Source of the DNA: Nitrospira sp.
Lineage (GTDB): Bacteria; Nitrospirota; Nitrospiria; Nitrospirales; Nitrospiraceae
Direction: 5' to 3'
Assembly (NCBI GenBank): GCA_022226955.1
Contig: CP092079.1
Coordinates: 1,012,015-1,076,014, forward strand
DNA length: 64,000 bases
A model generated the notes under the pieces. The model had not been told where the DNA came from. It made no database searches and saw nothing but the letters and a program-made list of their open reading frames with translations. Below, in pieces: positions 52,575 to 62,542 of the stretch; position 1 is the first letter of the stretch, and every line of letters starts with the position of its first letter. A program made the translations under genes and the position numbers.

Positions 52575-54121
52575 TTTGTTGCGACGGCACGGGGAATATT
52601 TGGGGTAGCAACAGTGACACCAATGTCGTAAAACTTGCTCGAATCCTTCTGAAAAGCAATACACAAATCCTCTACTACGACCCCGGGGTTGGAACTAGCA
52701 ATAGCTACCCGGCAATAGGACGAATAAGCCAAATCAAATCTCGCGTGAATGAACTCCTGGGCTTGGCCCGTGGTGGAGGGATTTATGAGAATATCGGACA
52801 AGCCTATGGATTTCTCGTGGAACACTATCAGCCTGGTGATCGCGTGTTTCTCTTTGGGTTTTCCCGTGGGGCGTTCACGGCTCGTTGTGTAGGAGGGATG
52901 GTAAATCTATTTGGTATTGTTCGACGTGGCGCTGAGACGATGATCCCCACGTTGACGCGCATCTACTTTCAGCCCATCGAAGGGGTTGGGGGAACAGGGA
53001 AAACACGGAAAGAATATGGCGATGACATTCGTGCGGTCTTTGCGCCTGGAGGGCACGATGCACGCATACACTTCTTAGGGGTTTGGGACACTGTCAGTAC
53101 GGTTGGAGGACTTCCAGGATCAAAGAAAAACATTACCAGTTCAGGCACGATCTTAGGGAAGAACTATGATCACGTGAGGCACGCAGTAGCGTCTAGCGAA
53201 TACCGCTTTGCTTATGCTCCCAGGCTGTTCACGGATGACAACTTTGACCATGGCACAACCTCTTTGCAGCAACTTTGGTTTGCAGGTGCTCATAGTGATA
53301 TTGGTGGCTCATATGATGAAGATGGGTTATCAAATTGCAGCTTAAAGTGGATGGTTGAGGAGGCAGTTGCAAAGGGATTACAATGTGATTCTTCGATGGC
53401 TGCAGGTATTCGGCCTGATCCATTGGGACTTGCCCACGATCAAGTTTTTCTGCAACCTTTGTGGACGTTGACCGGCTTACGAACCCGCCTAATTCCTTCT
53501 GGGGCAATCAAACACAAATCATTTATATTGCGAGAGGAGACAGCAGTTGCGGGAAAACCACTCAAGTCGCAATGGAAGACTTTTGGCTCTAATCCTCTAG
53601 CCATTGGGTCCGTCAGCGCAGCGATTATGATGTTCGTAGTGGTGGATTTCTTGGGTGGCTGGGCTTGCCTGAATAGCTGTGCGCCAGAGTTTAATATGGC
53701 GGTACTGCAGTCATTTCTCAGCCCTTTCGGAAATACGGATGTTTTCGATACCATCGATAGTTTCAGAATGACTATACGATATGCCGCAGACTATTTCTTC
53801 ATCATCACCTATACACTTGCGATATGTTGGATATTGATCTATGCCCGGCGTGCTCTTGCCGATCGGAGTGGCAATGCCAAACTACATAGCTTTGCTCATT
53901 GGGGAAGCGTCATTCCTCTTTGGACCCTCATATCCAGTGACATCCTCGAGAATGGGGTGACGATTTATTTACTCAACCAGGAAGCAGGAGCCCGTGCAAG
54001 TCATGTGGGTCTGACCATGTTTTTGACAGCCTTTACGACAATCAAACTGCTGTCACTCGCAACACTCTTCTGCTTTTCTGTTTGGCTGTGTGGATATTGC
54101 CTGAGCAAGGCACCGCGCTAG
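52556..54121 (+). CDS. DUF2235 alpha/beta-hydrolase with C-terminal membrane domain
   Basis: A 521-residue protein. The N-terminal hydrolase begins NLVICCDGTGNIWG; the nucleophile elbow GFSRGAFTAR has Ser103; FLGVWDTVSTVGG and FAGAHSDIGGSYDEDG provide the acid and His regions. From about residue 350 the chain has four hydrophobic segments (AIMMFVVVDFLGG, FFIITYTLAICWILIY, VIPLWTLISSDIL, LLSLATLFCFSVWLCGY), so the enzyme is fixed to the inner membrane. It is a divergent paralogue of the preceding lipoprotein. AGGAG precedes the ATG at five bases. AT-rich codon use again suggests acquisition. Confidence 0.9.
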   Translation: MGRNLVICCDGTGNIWGSNSDTNVVKLARILLKSNTQILYYDPGVGTSNSYPAIGRISQIKSRVNELLGLARGGGIYENIGQAYGFLVEHYQPGDRVFLFGFSRGAFTARCVGGMVNLFGIVRRGAETMIPTLTRIYFQPIEGVGGTGKTRKEYGDDIRAVFAPGGHDARIHFLGVWDTVSTVGGLPGSKKNITSSGTILGKNYDHVRHAVASSEYRFAYAPRLFTDDNFDHGTTSLQQLWFAGAHSDIGGSYDEDGLSNCSLKWMVEEAVAKGLQCDSSMAAGIRPDPLGLAHDQVFLQPLWTLTGLRTRLIPSGAIKHKSFILREETAVAGKPLKSQWKTFGSNPLAIGSVSAAIMMFVVVDFLGGWACLNSCAPEFNMAVLQSFLSPFGNTDVFDTIDSFRMTIRYAADYFFIITYTLAICWILIYARRALADRSGNAKLHSFAHWGSVIPLWTLISSDILENGVTIYLLNQEAGARASHVGLTMFLTAFTTIKLLSLATLFCFSVWLCGYCLSKAPR

Positions 54122-54160
54122 TAACCGACAAGCCAAGGGGTTTGACCGACTCCTAGGCCT

Positions 54161-55162
54161 ATGTTACCGTCCCCTCCATGGACACAATTTTTCAGAGTCA
54201 TTGCCTCCATGGATAACCGCTCGCGAACCACGTCTGCCAGAACCATCTCTGTGCAGGGCATCACGCTGCATCTGGCCCAGCCGATGGCCACGCTTCAGGA
54301 ATGGATCGGCAGCCGGGAACCGCTGCAACAGCTCCTCGCCTGCTGGCTCAGCGTCGATCCGCGCGATCTTCCCCTGTCGCCTCGCATTACCGGCCCTCCG
54401 GGCATCGGCAAAACGACGTTGGCGATGTCGGGCGCCAAGGAACGCAAGCAAGATCTCTATGTCTTTCAATGCACTGCCGATACGCGTCCGGAAGATCTGC
54501 TGATCACGCCGGTGCTGGCCGAATCGGGCGCCATCGCCTATCACGCCTCTCCGCTGGTGACGGCCGTGCTCACCGGGAGCATCTGCGTCCTGGATGAAGG
54601 CAACCGGATGAACGAGAAGAGCTGGGCCTCTCTCGCCTCCTTGCTCGACCACCGCCGCTGCGTCGAGTCGATCATCGCCGGCATTCAAATCGAAGCCCAC
54701 GAAGACTTCCGCTGTTGCGTCACCATGAATGAAGATGCCTCCACGTACGAAGTGCCGGACTATATGCTTTCCCGGCTGCAACCGACGCTCGGCCTTGGCT
54801 TTCCCTCGCGCCAGGATGAAATGGCGATCCTCCGCTACCATCTTCCCTTTGCCAAGGACGAGATCCTGAGCATCGCCGTCAGCTTCCTCCAAGACGCGCA
54901 TCAGTTGAATTTGGACTATTCGATTCGCGATGGGCTGCATCTCATCCAATACGCCGTTAAACGGCTGGCCCAGGACGCAGCCCATCCCGTCGCGCTCGAC
55001 CGCATCTGGCAGGAAGCGCTGCTGAAAGTCCTCGGCGCCGAGTCGTTGGATTTGGAAGAACAGTCGAAGCGGAGAACGCGCGCGATGGGAGACCACACAC
55101 TGCCCAAAGGCTTCGGCGATTTCTTCTTCGGAGAAGACGACCCTCTACACCCAGGGCGCTGA
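54161..55162 (+). CDS. MoxR-type AAA+ ATPase
   Basis: A 333-residue ATPase of the MoxR/AAA_5 group. Walker A is [13 protein letters not shown]; Walker B is [14 protein letters not shown], with Asp-Glu followed by Asn as in MoxR proteins; the sensor strand is [10 protein letters not shown]. The C-terminal lid helices follow from about 230. The start is either 54161 or the ATG at 54209; neither has a good ribosome site. Such ATPases usually work with a VWA protein, but none is here. The next gene begins immediately after this stop codon, so the partner is probably the 641-residue protein. Confidence 0.85.
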   Translation: MLPSPPWTQFFRVIASMDNRSRTTSARTISVQGITLHLAQPMATLQEWIGSREPLQQLLACWLSVDPRDLPLSPRITGPPGIGKTTLAMSGAKERKQDLYVFQCTADTRPEDLLITPVLAESGAIAYHASPLVTAVLTGSICVLDEGNRMNEKSWASLASLLDHRRCVESIIAGIQIEAHEDFRCCVTMNEDASTYEVPDYMLSRLQPTLGLGFPSRQDEMAILRYHLPFAKDEILSIAVSFLQDAHQLNLDYSIRDGLHLIQYAVKRLAQDAAHPVALDRIWQEALLKVLGAESLDLEEQSKRRTRAMGDHTLPKGFGDFFFGEDDPLHPGR

Positions 55163-57088
55163 ATGTCTCGCTTGACGCCGACCGACGCACAGATTCTCCA
55201 CCTGTCGCCGCGCATCGATCTCCTTCCCATCCTCCACGGCAGCGGCGACATTGCGCAAGAAGTGCGCGAAATCCTGATCGGAAAACAATACGACTGCCTC
55301 GCCGTCCCTCTCCCGCCTTCCGTGGAAGCCTGTGTCGAACAGGCCGTCAATCGGCTCCCCGAGATCAGCCTGGTCGTCTTGTCGGAACCGGCACAAGATG
55401 AAAAGGCTCGCGTCAGCATGATCCCCATTGATCCCTGCCAAGCCGTCATCATGGGCATCCGTGTCGCGATGGGCGAATCCATCCCTCGCGCATATATCGA
55501 TCGCGAAGTCGCTAAATTTGAACCGATTCCCTTCGCCGGGCCTGATCCCTATGCCGTCAAATCCGTCTCGCTGCCGAAGCTGGCGGCGGCCACGCTGCCG
55601 TCTCTCGCCAGGCCGGCTCCCGGCTCGCAGCAACAGCAGCGGATCGATTGGATGGCCTTTCGCCTCCATGAGCTGGAGCTGGATCATGCCACTATCCTCT
55701 GCCTCTGTCATATCACCGACTGGCCTTGGCTCCGTGCGGCCTATCAAGCCAACGTTCCATACGAGAGGCCTGAGTCAACAACGGGACGGCCGGTTCGTTG
55801 CAGCGTCAACCGCAACTCTCTCTACTTCGCATTGGGAGAACTTCCCTTTCTCACAACCCTGTATGAACGCCGCCGTGAAACGCTACACTCCGATTGGAAT
55901 CTTGCCATTGACGGAGTGAAGGAACTCCTTATTGAGACAAGGGCACGTTGGATTGAGCATCACCGGGCAGAAGGGGCCTCCATTCCCGATTGGGTGACGC
56001 CGCAGATCCTTCAAGTCCTCTTGCAGTACGTGCGAAATCTCACGTTGCTCGAGCGTCGGCTGACGCCGTCGCTCTATTCACTCATCGTCGCCGCCAAGCA
56101 AACGGCCGGGGACGACTTCGCCGTGACACTCCTCAAAACAGCCAAGAGCTATGACTATCAGGAAGAGCACGAGCATCCTCGGCTCGACTCCATTACCGTG
56201 GGACTCGGTGAAGTGGAATTGCCCGATGGCACTCTCGCCGCCGCCACCAACCGCCTGCAGGGGCCGCCGCTCGTCTGGCGAGAGTTGTCGTTGAAGCCAA
56301 AGCCGGACCGGAAGACCAGCCGCCGCTGGTCCCATCTCTGGAACCCGCAACGGCAATGTTCCTGGCCTCCCGAAGATCAAAAGATTGAAAGTTTCACCAC
56401 TCATGTGCGCGCCCAGGCGGCCGCGCTCATCGGCGCGGATTTGGCCAAGACGGAAAAGTTTACGACGTCGATGAAGGATGGACTGGATCTGCGTGAAAGT
56501 CTGCGCCGATGGCTAGGTGGGAAACGACCGGCCGGTTCATCGCCCGCCAATGCCCTGAACGCCCTGCCGCGCATGGATCTCTACGTGCGGGAAATCCCAC
56601 CAGCCCGCGGGAATGTGGAGGCGGTGATCTTTCTCTTCGACACTCCCGCCGATCCGCTGACCTATTCCTGGCAAGCGACCTGGTTTGCCGAACATCAGGA
56701 AGAATCCACGCTCTGTTTTTACGCGACCCCTTTCGCCAATGATATGGTTGGGCCCGGTATTGCCCAATCGCGTTATGGCGGCGCCTTCTTTCTGTTTCCA
56801 CCCCGCCCCATTGCCGACATCTGGAGCGATCCTCTGCTGGCATTTGCGACCACGCTGGAAGAACGGCTGATTGCGGCGGCAGCGGCTCACAGTCCGGAAC
56901 GCCACATCGCACTCGTCACGCCCATCCCGCCACGCGCCCGCTGGCGGAGGATCGCCAAGCAATTCGGCAAGACGCTCGTTCCCATTCCGCTGTCCAGATT
57001 TTCGAGCCAGACACTCGACCGGCTCCGTCGCTTTCACGTGCTCAACGGCCATGAGATCAGAAGCTATGCCGCCAGATTTATTCGATAA
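55163..57088 (+). CDS. Large protein of unknown function paired with the MoxR ATPase
   Basis: A 641-residue soluble protein without signal peptide or membrane helix. The first 130 residues have a ChaN/TraB-like flavour (DLLPILHGSGDIAQEVREIL then YDCLAVPLPPSVEACVEQAV), a pattern also seen in large proteins found beside MoxR ATPases. Residues about 150-460 are helical with many Trp and Arg; the C-terminal third is an alpha/beta unit (VEAVIFLFDTP, ALVTPIPPRARWRRIAKQF). The ATG follows the ATPase stop with zero spacing. Its end overlaps the ligA start. I cannot name the family; the ChaN/TraB resemblance is weak. Confidence 0.7.
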   Translation: MSRLTPTDAQILHLSPRIDLLPILHGSGDIAQEVREILIGKQYDCLAVPLPPSVEACVEQAVNRLPEISLVVLSEPAQDEKARVSMIPIDPCQAVIMGIRVAMGESIPRAYIDREVAKFEPIPFAGPDPYAVKSVSLPKLAAATLPSLARPAPGSQQQQRIDWMAFRLHELELDHATILCLCHITDWPWLRAAYQANVPYERPESTTGRPVRCSVNRNSLYFALGELPFLTTLYERRRETLHSDWNLAIDGVKELLIETRARWIEHHRAEGASIPDWVTPQILQVLLQYVRNLTLLERRLTPSLYSLIVAAKQTAGDDFAVTLLKTAKSYDYQEEHEHPRLDSITVGLGEVELPDGTLAAATNRLQGPPLVWRELSLKPKPDRKTSRRWSHLWNPQRQCSWPPEDQKIESFTTHVRAQAAALIGADLAKTEKFTTSMKDGLDLRESLRRWLGGKRPAGSSPANALNALPRMDLYVREIPPARGNVEAVIFLFDTPADPLTYSWQATWFAEHQEESTLCFYATPFANDMVGPGIAQSRYGGAFFLFPPRPIADIWSDPLLAFATTLEERLIAAAAAHSPERHIALVTPIPPRARWRRIAKQFGKTLVPIPLSRFSSQTLDRLRRFHVLNGHEIRSYAARFIR

Positions 57089-59132
57089 TCTTTCACCGTC
57101 CCGTCGACCGGGCGCCTCTGCGCCGGTCCAAGAACAGCTCAACTGGCTCCGTCAGGAAATTCGCCAGCATGACTATCTCTATTACGTCAAAGACCGGCCG
57201 GACATTTCCGACGGCGACTACGATCGGCTGTTCAAAGACCTGAGCGATCTCGAAGCCGCCCATCCAGAATTAGTGACGGACGATTCTCCGACTCAACGAG
57301 TCGGCGCGCCACCGTTGGCGGCACTGGGTAAAGTCACGCATGAACGGCCGATGCTCAGCCTCGACTCCATTGTCGATCAGGCCGATGTCCTGGCATTCGA
57401 TCAGCGGATGAAACGGGAGCTGGAACACCAGCAGATCGAATACACAGTCGAACCGAAATTCGACGGCCTTTCCATCGAACTGGTCTACGAGCAGGGCCGG
57501 CTGGTTCGCGGATCCACCAGAGGCGACGGAACAACCGGCGAAGATGTGACGGTCAATCTGCGGACGATTCGTTCTCTGCCTCTTCACTTGCGCGGCGATA
57601 CAGCCCCCCCCGTCCATCTGGCTGTGCGTGGCGAAGTCTATATGAAACTGGACGACTTTCATGGATTGAACCGAACCATGACAGAGCGCGGCGACGAGGC
57701 ATTTGCCAACCCACGGAACGCCGCCGCCGGTTCTCTTCGCCAGCTCGACTCGAATATCACGGCGGCCCGCCCGTTAGTCGTCACCTGCTACGAGATCATG
57801 GCCCTGTCCACCAAGCCGCCGGATTCTCATTGGAACGAGCTGGATGCGCTCGCCGAATGGGGGCTTCCCACTCCCAGCCATCGACGCCGCTGTCACACCA
57901 TTGAAGAAGTCATCGCATTTCACGGCGAAACCGAACAGGTGCGCGACAACCTTCCGTATGAAATCGATGGCCTGGTGGTGAAAGTGAATCGCCGGGACTG
58001 GCAGGAACAGCTGGGCTTCAAGTCCCGCAGCCCCCGCTGGGCCATCGCTTTTAAATTCGCCCCACGCAAGGAAATCACGGTCGTGCAGAATATCGTCGTC
58101 TCGGTTGGACGCACTGGCACGCTGACGCCCGTGGCGCTCTTGCGGCCGGTCGAAGTCGGCGGGGTCACGATCAGCCGGGCCACGTTGCACAATGCCGACG
58201 AAGTGGCGCGCAAGGATATCCGCGCGGGCGATACAGTCAAGGTGGAGCGGGCTGGTGACGTGATTCCGGCAATCGCCGAACGAATTCCGGTTCCCGGCGA
58301 AACTCGTTCGGCCCCGTTTGCCATGCCGGACCATTGCCCGGTGTGCGGATCAGCCGTTGGACGGGAAGGTGCCTATTACTACTGCACCGGCCAATTGGGA
58401 TGCATCGCGCAATTAAAAGGCGCCATCGAACATTTCGCCTCCAAGCAGGCGCTCAATATTGAGGGGCTCGGGAAAAAGACGGTCGCGCAACTGGTGGAGC
58501 ATCATCTGGTCGGAAGTTTGGCCGATCTCTATCGTCTGACCCGCGATCAGCTGCTGCCTCTTGAAGGGTTCGCGGAAAAGTCGACCGCATTGCTGCTCGA
58601 TGCCATTGCACAGAGCAAGACCGTGTCGCTAGATCGCTTCCTACTAGGATTGGGAATCCGGCAAGTCGGCCAGCATATTGCCAAGGTGCTCACCAAAGAG
58701 TTTGGGGCGCTGGACGCTATTATGAACGCGGATGATACACGCTTTTTGACGGTCAAAGAAATCGGTCCTGAGATTTCATCCAGCCTGGTCTCCTACTTCC
58801 GCGAAGAATCCAACCGCCGGGCGATTGCCCAGCTCCGTGAACTCGGCATGACCATCCTCGAACAAGCCGAGCTGGCTTCGCCCGAATCGCTTCCTCTTGC
58901 CGGAAAAACCTTTGTCTTCACCGGCGGACTGAACCGCTTTAGCCGCGATGAAGCCAAAGCTCTCGTCGAGCGATTGGGAGGCGCCATTGGCTCAAGCGTG
59001 AGCAAGCGAACGTCGTTTGTCGTTGCCGGCCACGATCCTGGGTCGAAACTCGATCAGGCGCAAAAGCTGGGAATTGCGGTGTTGAGCGAACAGGATTTTG
59101 CTGAACTGGTCGGAGAAGGACTGCCAGGCTAA
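57066..59132 (+). CDS. ligA: NAD-dependent DNA ligase
   Basis: A 688-residue ligase that seals nicks using NAD+. Domain Ia has YYVKDRPDISDGDYD; the adenylated Lys131 is in EPKFDGLSIELVY. The OB fold follows (about 330-400). The zinc finger is CPVCGSAV and CTGQLGC; HhH repeats (NIEGLGKKTVAQL, LLPLEGFAEKSA) and the C-terminal BRCT domain (GKTFVFTGGLNRFSRDEA) complete it. I chose the ATG at 57066 beginning MPPDLFDNLS; it overlaps the previous gene by 23 bases. Standard length. Confidence 0.97.
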   Translation: MPPDLFDNLSPSRRPGASAPVQEQLNWLRQEIRQHDYLYYVKDRPDISDGDYDRLFKDLSDLEAAHPELVTDDSPTQRVGAPPLAALGKVTHERPMLSLDSIVDQADVLAFDQRMKRELEHQQIEYTVEPKFDGLSIELVYEQGRLVRGSTRGDGTTGEDVTVNLRTIRSLPLHLRGDTAPPVHLAVRGEVYMKLDDFHGLNRTMTERGDEAFANPRNAAAGSLRQLDSNITAARPLVVTCYEIMALSTKPPDSHWNELDALAEWGLPTPSHRRRCHTIEEVIAFHGETEQVRDNLPYEIDGLVVKVNRRDWQEQLGFKSRSPRWAIAFKFAPRKEITVVQNIVVSVGRTGTLTPVALLRPVEVGGVTISRATLHNADEVARKDIRAGDTVKVERAGDVIPAIAERIPVPGETRSAPFAMPDHCPVCGSAVGREGAYYYCTGQLGCIAQLKGAIEHFASKQALNIEGLGKKTVAQLVEHHLVGSLADLYRLTRDQLLPLEGFAEKSTALLLDAIAQSKTVSLDRFLLGLGIRQVGQHIAKVLTKEFGALDAIMNADDTRFLTVKEIGPEISSSLVSYFREESNRRAIAQLRELGMTILEQAELASPESLPLAGKTFVFTGGLNRFSRDEAKALVERLGGAIGSSVSKRTSFVVAGHDPGSKLDQAQKLGIAVLSEQDFAELVGEGLPG

Positions 59133-60409
59133 CTGACAGGGTTGAGCGACGCCACTTCCACAGGGGCGGGAGTTTTTTCTTCTTTATAGATATTGACGCT
59201 GCGGATCGAGCGAGGATCGGCTTCATGCACGACCAGGCGGCAATGAGCAATGTGCAATTCCTCTCCGACTTTGGGAATGCGGCCAAGTTCACCCTGAATA
59301 AGCCCGCCGATGGTCAGCGCTTCATCACCCAGATCGACCTTCAAGAAATCATTGACCTTCCGCACTTCAGTTCTGCCATGGACAAGAATCTGGTTCTTTC
59401 CGATGCGCTTGATCAGCTCTTCGGTAATATCAGTCTCATCGACAATCTCGCCGACCACTTCCTCTAGCAAATCTTCCAAGGTGACAAGCCCCATCACACC
59501 GCCATACTCGTTGACGACGATCCCCATATGGCGTTTTTCCTGCTGAAACTGTTTCATTAAGTCATCGGCCGTCTTCCCGGTCGGCACAAACAACGCCGGA
59601 TGCGCGATATCCCTCAGCCGGGCATCCGAGCGGCCCTTCGCCAGCTCGGTCAAAGCCTTGGTTTTGTATAGCACACCGGTAATGTTATCCAACGTGCCGT
59701 CGTAGACCGGGATGCGGGAATATTTCGAGTTATACAGCAACTCTTGCGCTTCCTTGAGCCGAAGATTTCCATCCAGCGAGAACACATAGATGCGCGGCGT
59801 CATCGCATCTTCAGCGGTAATGTCTTTCAGTTGAAAGACATTTTTAATCATTTTGACTTCTTCCGACTCCAATTCGCCGGCCTTGCCCCCCTCGTCCAGC
59901 ATAATCTTTAGCTCTTCTTCAGTTACCAGCGGCAAGGTCAACCCTTTCCCTCCGGTCAGCCTCTGAATGAGCGGCACCATGAGAAACAGGAGCGGCTTGA
60001 GCAGTATCTGAACGCCATAGACCGGATAGGCCATGTTGAGAGTTACCGGCACCGCGAACTTGGCTGCCAAGGTCTTCGGAATGACGTCGACCGATACCAG
60101 AAGAACAAAGGTCAGGACGCCCACCATTACCGCAACCGCCTCATCGAATACGGTTTTTCCGCCATAGGCATTCAAGGTGATGAAGGTGGCATACATCGGA
60201 ATAGCGGTTCCGACCAACCGGTCTCCGACCAGAATGGTTGAGAGCAGCCGTTGCGGGTCGCTTCGAAGCGTCAACGCCATCGCAGCACGCTTGCTTCCAT
60301 TTTTGGCAAGGGCGCGCAGCCTGGTCTCATTGACCGAAAAGAACCCGATCTCGGCCGTCGAAATAATGGCAGATAACCCTATCAACGCTAGCAGGATTAG
60401 AATATCCAT
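59129..60409 (-). CDS. CorC/HlyC-family (CNNM) membrane protein
   Basis: A 426-residue protein with the DUF21/CNNM membrane domain (helices at about 2-20, 58-80, 90-112, 125-150), two CBS domains (about 205-325) and a C-terminal CorC_HlyC domain. The first helix has [19 protein letters not shown], as in other CNNM proteins, and [18 protein letters not shown] starts the CBS pair; [26 protein letters not shown] closes it. The family is linked to Mg2+ or Co2+ transport and membrane integrity. Its end overlaps ligA by four bases on the other strand. Confidence 0.92.
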   Translation of the reverse strand: MDILILLALIGLSAIISTAEIGFFSVNETRLRALAKNGSKRAAMALTLRSDPQRLLSTILVGDRLVGTAIPMYATFITLNAYGGKTVFDEAVAVMVGVLTFVLLVSVDVIPKTLAAKFAVPVTLNMAYPVYGVQILLKPLLFLMVPLIQRLTGGKGLTLPLVTEEELKIMLDEGGKAGELESEEVKMIKNVFQLKDITAEDAMTPRIYVFSLDGNLRLKEAQELLYNSKYSRIPVYDGTLDNITGVLYKTKALTELAKGRSDARLRDIAHPALFVPTGKTADDLMKQFQQEKRHMGIVVNEYGGVMGLVTLEDLLEEVVGEIVDETDITEELIKRIGKNQILVHGRTEVRKVNDFLKVDLGDEALTIGGLIQGELGRIPKVGEELHIAHCRLVVHEADPRSIRSVNIYKEEKTPAPVEVASLNPVS

Positions 60410-60689
60410 GAAGACTCTTGATTAGGGACGACGAGCCACAAAGGCCAGCCTGATAGGACAAGTCGCGTGGACTCTGCAGTAGAGAGAGCACAGACTCTCC
60501 CCTGCCTGAACAGACTCAACAGACCATGTGGGAGATAGGAGCAGCATCGGATAATAGATCTATCACACCGACTGAGAAGGGGCAAGAGATCTAAAGAAAC
60601 AGACAGGAATATCAATCAGTTCGATATGCGCCATGCGCCGACGAAATCGGCAAACTCTTGAAAGAAATTTACGCGCCACTACGTACGAT

Positions 60690-61370
60690 CTAGCCGTCGT
60701 CTCTCACGACAAAGGACTGCACGTTATACTGATCGTCCAATCTAGATGAAGCCCTCTGGGCCTCGGCTTCCGTCAAAAATTGCCCTACCTGCACCCGATA
60801 TCGTCTTCCTTCAGACAACTCCACCTGTACGACACGACCGCCCGGATACTCCGCGCCAACCTGATCGAATAGCCCTCGCGCATTCAACGGATCGGCAAAG
60901 GCTCCGACTTGGACTCGTAGCACTCCCATACCTTCCGGTCTGGACTGATACCCAACGACATGAAGCTCAACCTGATCGGTTCCATTTCCGACCATCCCAA
61001 TGGCTTCGGCTCCGGCCAGCGAGAGATCAAGCACCCGTCCTTTGGCAAAGGGGCCACGATCATTAATCCGCACCGTAATCTGCTTCCCCGTAGAAACCGA
61101 CCGCACAACGGCAATAGAACCCAACGGCAAGGTTCGGTGGGCCGCGGTCAGTTTATACATGTCATACCGCTCTCCGTTCGCGGTCTTGTTTCCATGGAAT
61201 CCAGGGCCATACCAGGATGCGACTCCTCGTTCATGGAATCCGACAGGATATCCTGGAAACCGGTGAATCGGAGGCGGTTGGGATTGGCAGGCAGCAAAAA
61301 CCGTACAGACAAAAAGCGCGGCAGCAACGGCCACACAATGTCGGATGGGAACGGGCCTGAAGCCCTTCAT
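60690..61370 (-). CDS. rlpA: Septal-ring lytic transglycosylase RlpA
   Basis: A 226-residue lipoprotein (lipobox VFAAC). The double-psi beta-barrel contains GVASWYGPGFHGNKTANGE, then TAAHRTLPLGS and VRINDRGPFAKGRVLDLSLAGAE, the RlpA catalytic Asp and His region. The C-terminal SPOR domain (about 148-222; LRVQVGAFADPLNARGL) targets naked glycan strands at the division site. It follows the ACT-domain gene by three bases, so the two are translated together. About 280 bases with no visible gene separate it from the CNNM gene downstream. Confidence 0.93.
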   Translation of the reverse strand: MKGFRPVPIRHCVAVAAALFVCTVFAACQSQPPPIHRFPGYPVGFHERGVASWYGPGFHGNKTANGERYDMYKLTAAHRTLPLGSIAVVRSVSTGKQITVRINDRGPFAKGRVLDLSLAGAEAIGMVGNGTDQVELHVVGYQSRPEGMGVLRVQVGAFADPLNARGLFDQVGAEYPGGRVVQVELSEGRRYRVQVGQFLTEAEAQRASSRLDDQYNVQSFVVRDDG

Positions 61371-61373
61371 GGC

Positions 61374-61784
61374 CTAAAACTCATCAAGCGACTGGTCTTG
61401 AAGCAGTGCCAACGCCTTATTCGTGTTCGAGACAGTCAAGACGACGATGGCGCGCTTTCCCTCACGCGACGGAGTGCAGTAGCCACACTTGATGTTGATA
61501 CGATTTTGAGTCAATAATTCCGCCACATCCATGAGCGCGCCTGGTTTATTTTTCAAGCTCAACAACAACGCGGTCTCTTCCTTGAACTTGATCTTCGCGG
61601 CCTTCAACGCTGCCCTGGCCCCTTCAAGGTCCGCCACAAGCAAGCGAAGCTTGCCGGTTCCAGCCACCTCCGGCGCGGAAAACGCCTTGATATTGACCCC
61701 GGCCTCTCCTAAAACAGACGTCACCTTCGCCATCACGCCAGGCTTGCTCTGTCCGCTAATGACTACTTGAGTTGTTGTCGGCAT
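61374..61784 (-). CDS. Tandem ACT-domain protein
   Basis: A 136-residue protein of two ACT domains. The first starts TQVVISGQSKPGVMAKVTSV, the second LLLSLKNKPGALMDVAELLT; both carry the KPG-hydrophobic ligand loop. It lacks any catalytic domain, so it is a small amino-acid-binding sensor or regulator. Ligand is unknown. It is the first gene of a pair with rlpA. A purine-rich stretch precedes the ATG. Confidence 0.88.
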   Translation of the reverse strand: MPTTTQVVISGQSKPGVMAKVTSVLGEAGVNIKAFSAPEVAGTGKLRLLVADLEGARAALKAAKIKFKEETALLLSLKNKPGALMDVAELLTQNRINIKCGYCTPSREGKRAIVVLTVSNTNKALALLQDQSLDEF

Positions 61785-62117
61785 TGGGATTACTCCTCGT
61801 TACAGTCGAGATCAAAGAATAGAGAGGGCTCTGTTATCCTCGCATACTCCGCGAGATCAGTTTTCGTGCTCATCCAGTCTGGAGTCTTTCAGGGGAGACC
61901 AAGATCTATGGAGATGCGTGGTACGCGAACACTGAATAGTCGTTCTGTGGTCTCTTCCCCGGCGCTCATACCGCAATGAGCGCCGAATGGTCGAAACCGA
62001 TGGCCGCACCGTCCCTCGTCTTATTGGACTGCACATACCCCATGGCTTCCACCTGCTCATTCAGACCAACTCCTCTTGCCTGCTCTCAATTCGCACGTGT
62101 ACCAGCAAACGCGTCCG
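61785..62117. other. Intergenic region with one perfect hairpin
   Basis: About 330 bases without a convincing gene. CGGCGCTCAT at 61960-61969 and its exact complement at 61976-61985 form a 10-bp stem with a six-base loop. It is too far from the upstream gene end to be an ordinary terminator and has no T tract. Confidence 0.45.
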
Positions 62118-62525
62118 CTACAGAATCTGCACCACACCGTTCACAAAACCGTACTCATAAATGCTGCTGAACCGGAGTTCCGCTGATGCGGCAATCTTTT
62201 CAGCCTGCGCCCGGTTCCCTCGTGGAATGAGCAAATATATCGGCACCCCCGCGACGGCAGCGCGTTTCCACTTATACTGAGTATCGGGATTCTGAAGCGA
62301 ATCCTCGGTTTCGACTTCGGCCATCCACTGCATACGATTGCCGCGCGGACTGAAGGACCATCCGGCAATATCGGACTGCTGGTCATGATCAGTCCAGGGA
62401 TTATGACCGGACATCGTCCTGATCGTGACCTTGCACTGAAACGCCCGTGCCCATCGCTGAGCCGCCTCGCTGACGACCCGATCGTGAACCGTCTCGATCC
62501 CTTTTTCGCCTAAGACCGTACTCAT
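62118..62525 (-). CDS. Hypothetical protein, possibly nuclease-like
   Basis: A 135-residue soluble protein. After a helical start there are strands with MQWMAEVETEDSLQNPDTQYKW, then PIYLLIPRGNRAQAEKIAA and a short strand SSIYEYGFVNGV. An EVET strand after an upstream Asp, followed by a Lys-rich helix, could mark a PD-(D/E)XK-like fold, but the motif is incomplete and I do not claim activity. GGGAGG lies upstream of the ATG, 17 bases after the nrdJ stop, so it is the second gene of that unit. Confidence 0.65.
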   Translation of the reverse strand: MSTVLGEKGIETVHDRVVSEAAQRWARAFQCKVTIRTMSGHNPWTDHDQQSDIAGWSFSPRGNRMQWMAEVETEDSLQNPDTQYKWKRAAVAGVPIYLLIPRGNRAQAEKIAASAELRFSSIYEYGFVNGVVQIL

Positions 62526-62542
62526 GGATGACCTCCCCTACT

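Noticed and set aside
61857-62060. A 67-codon minus-strand frame in the gap after the nrdJ unit
   Set aside because: Arg/Ser/His-rich, spans the hairpin, no ribosome site.
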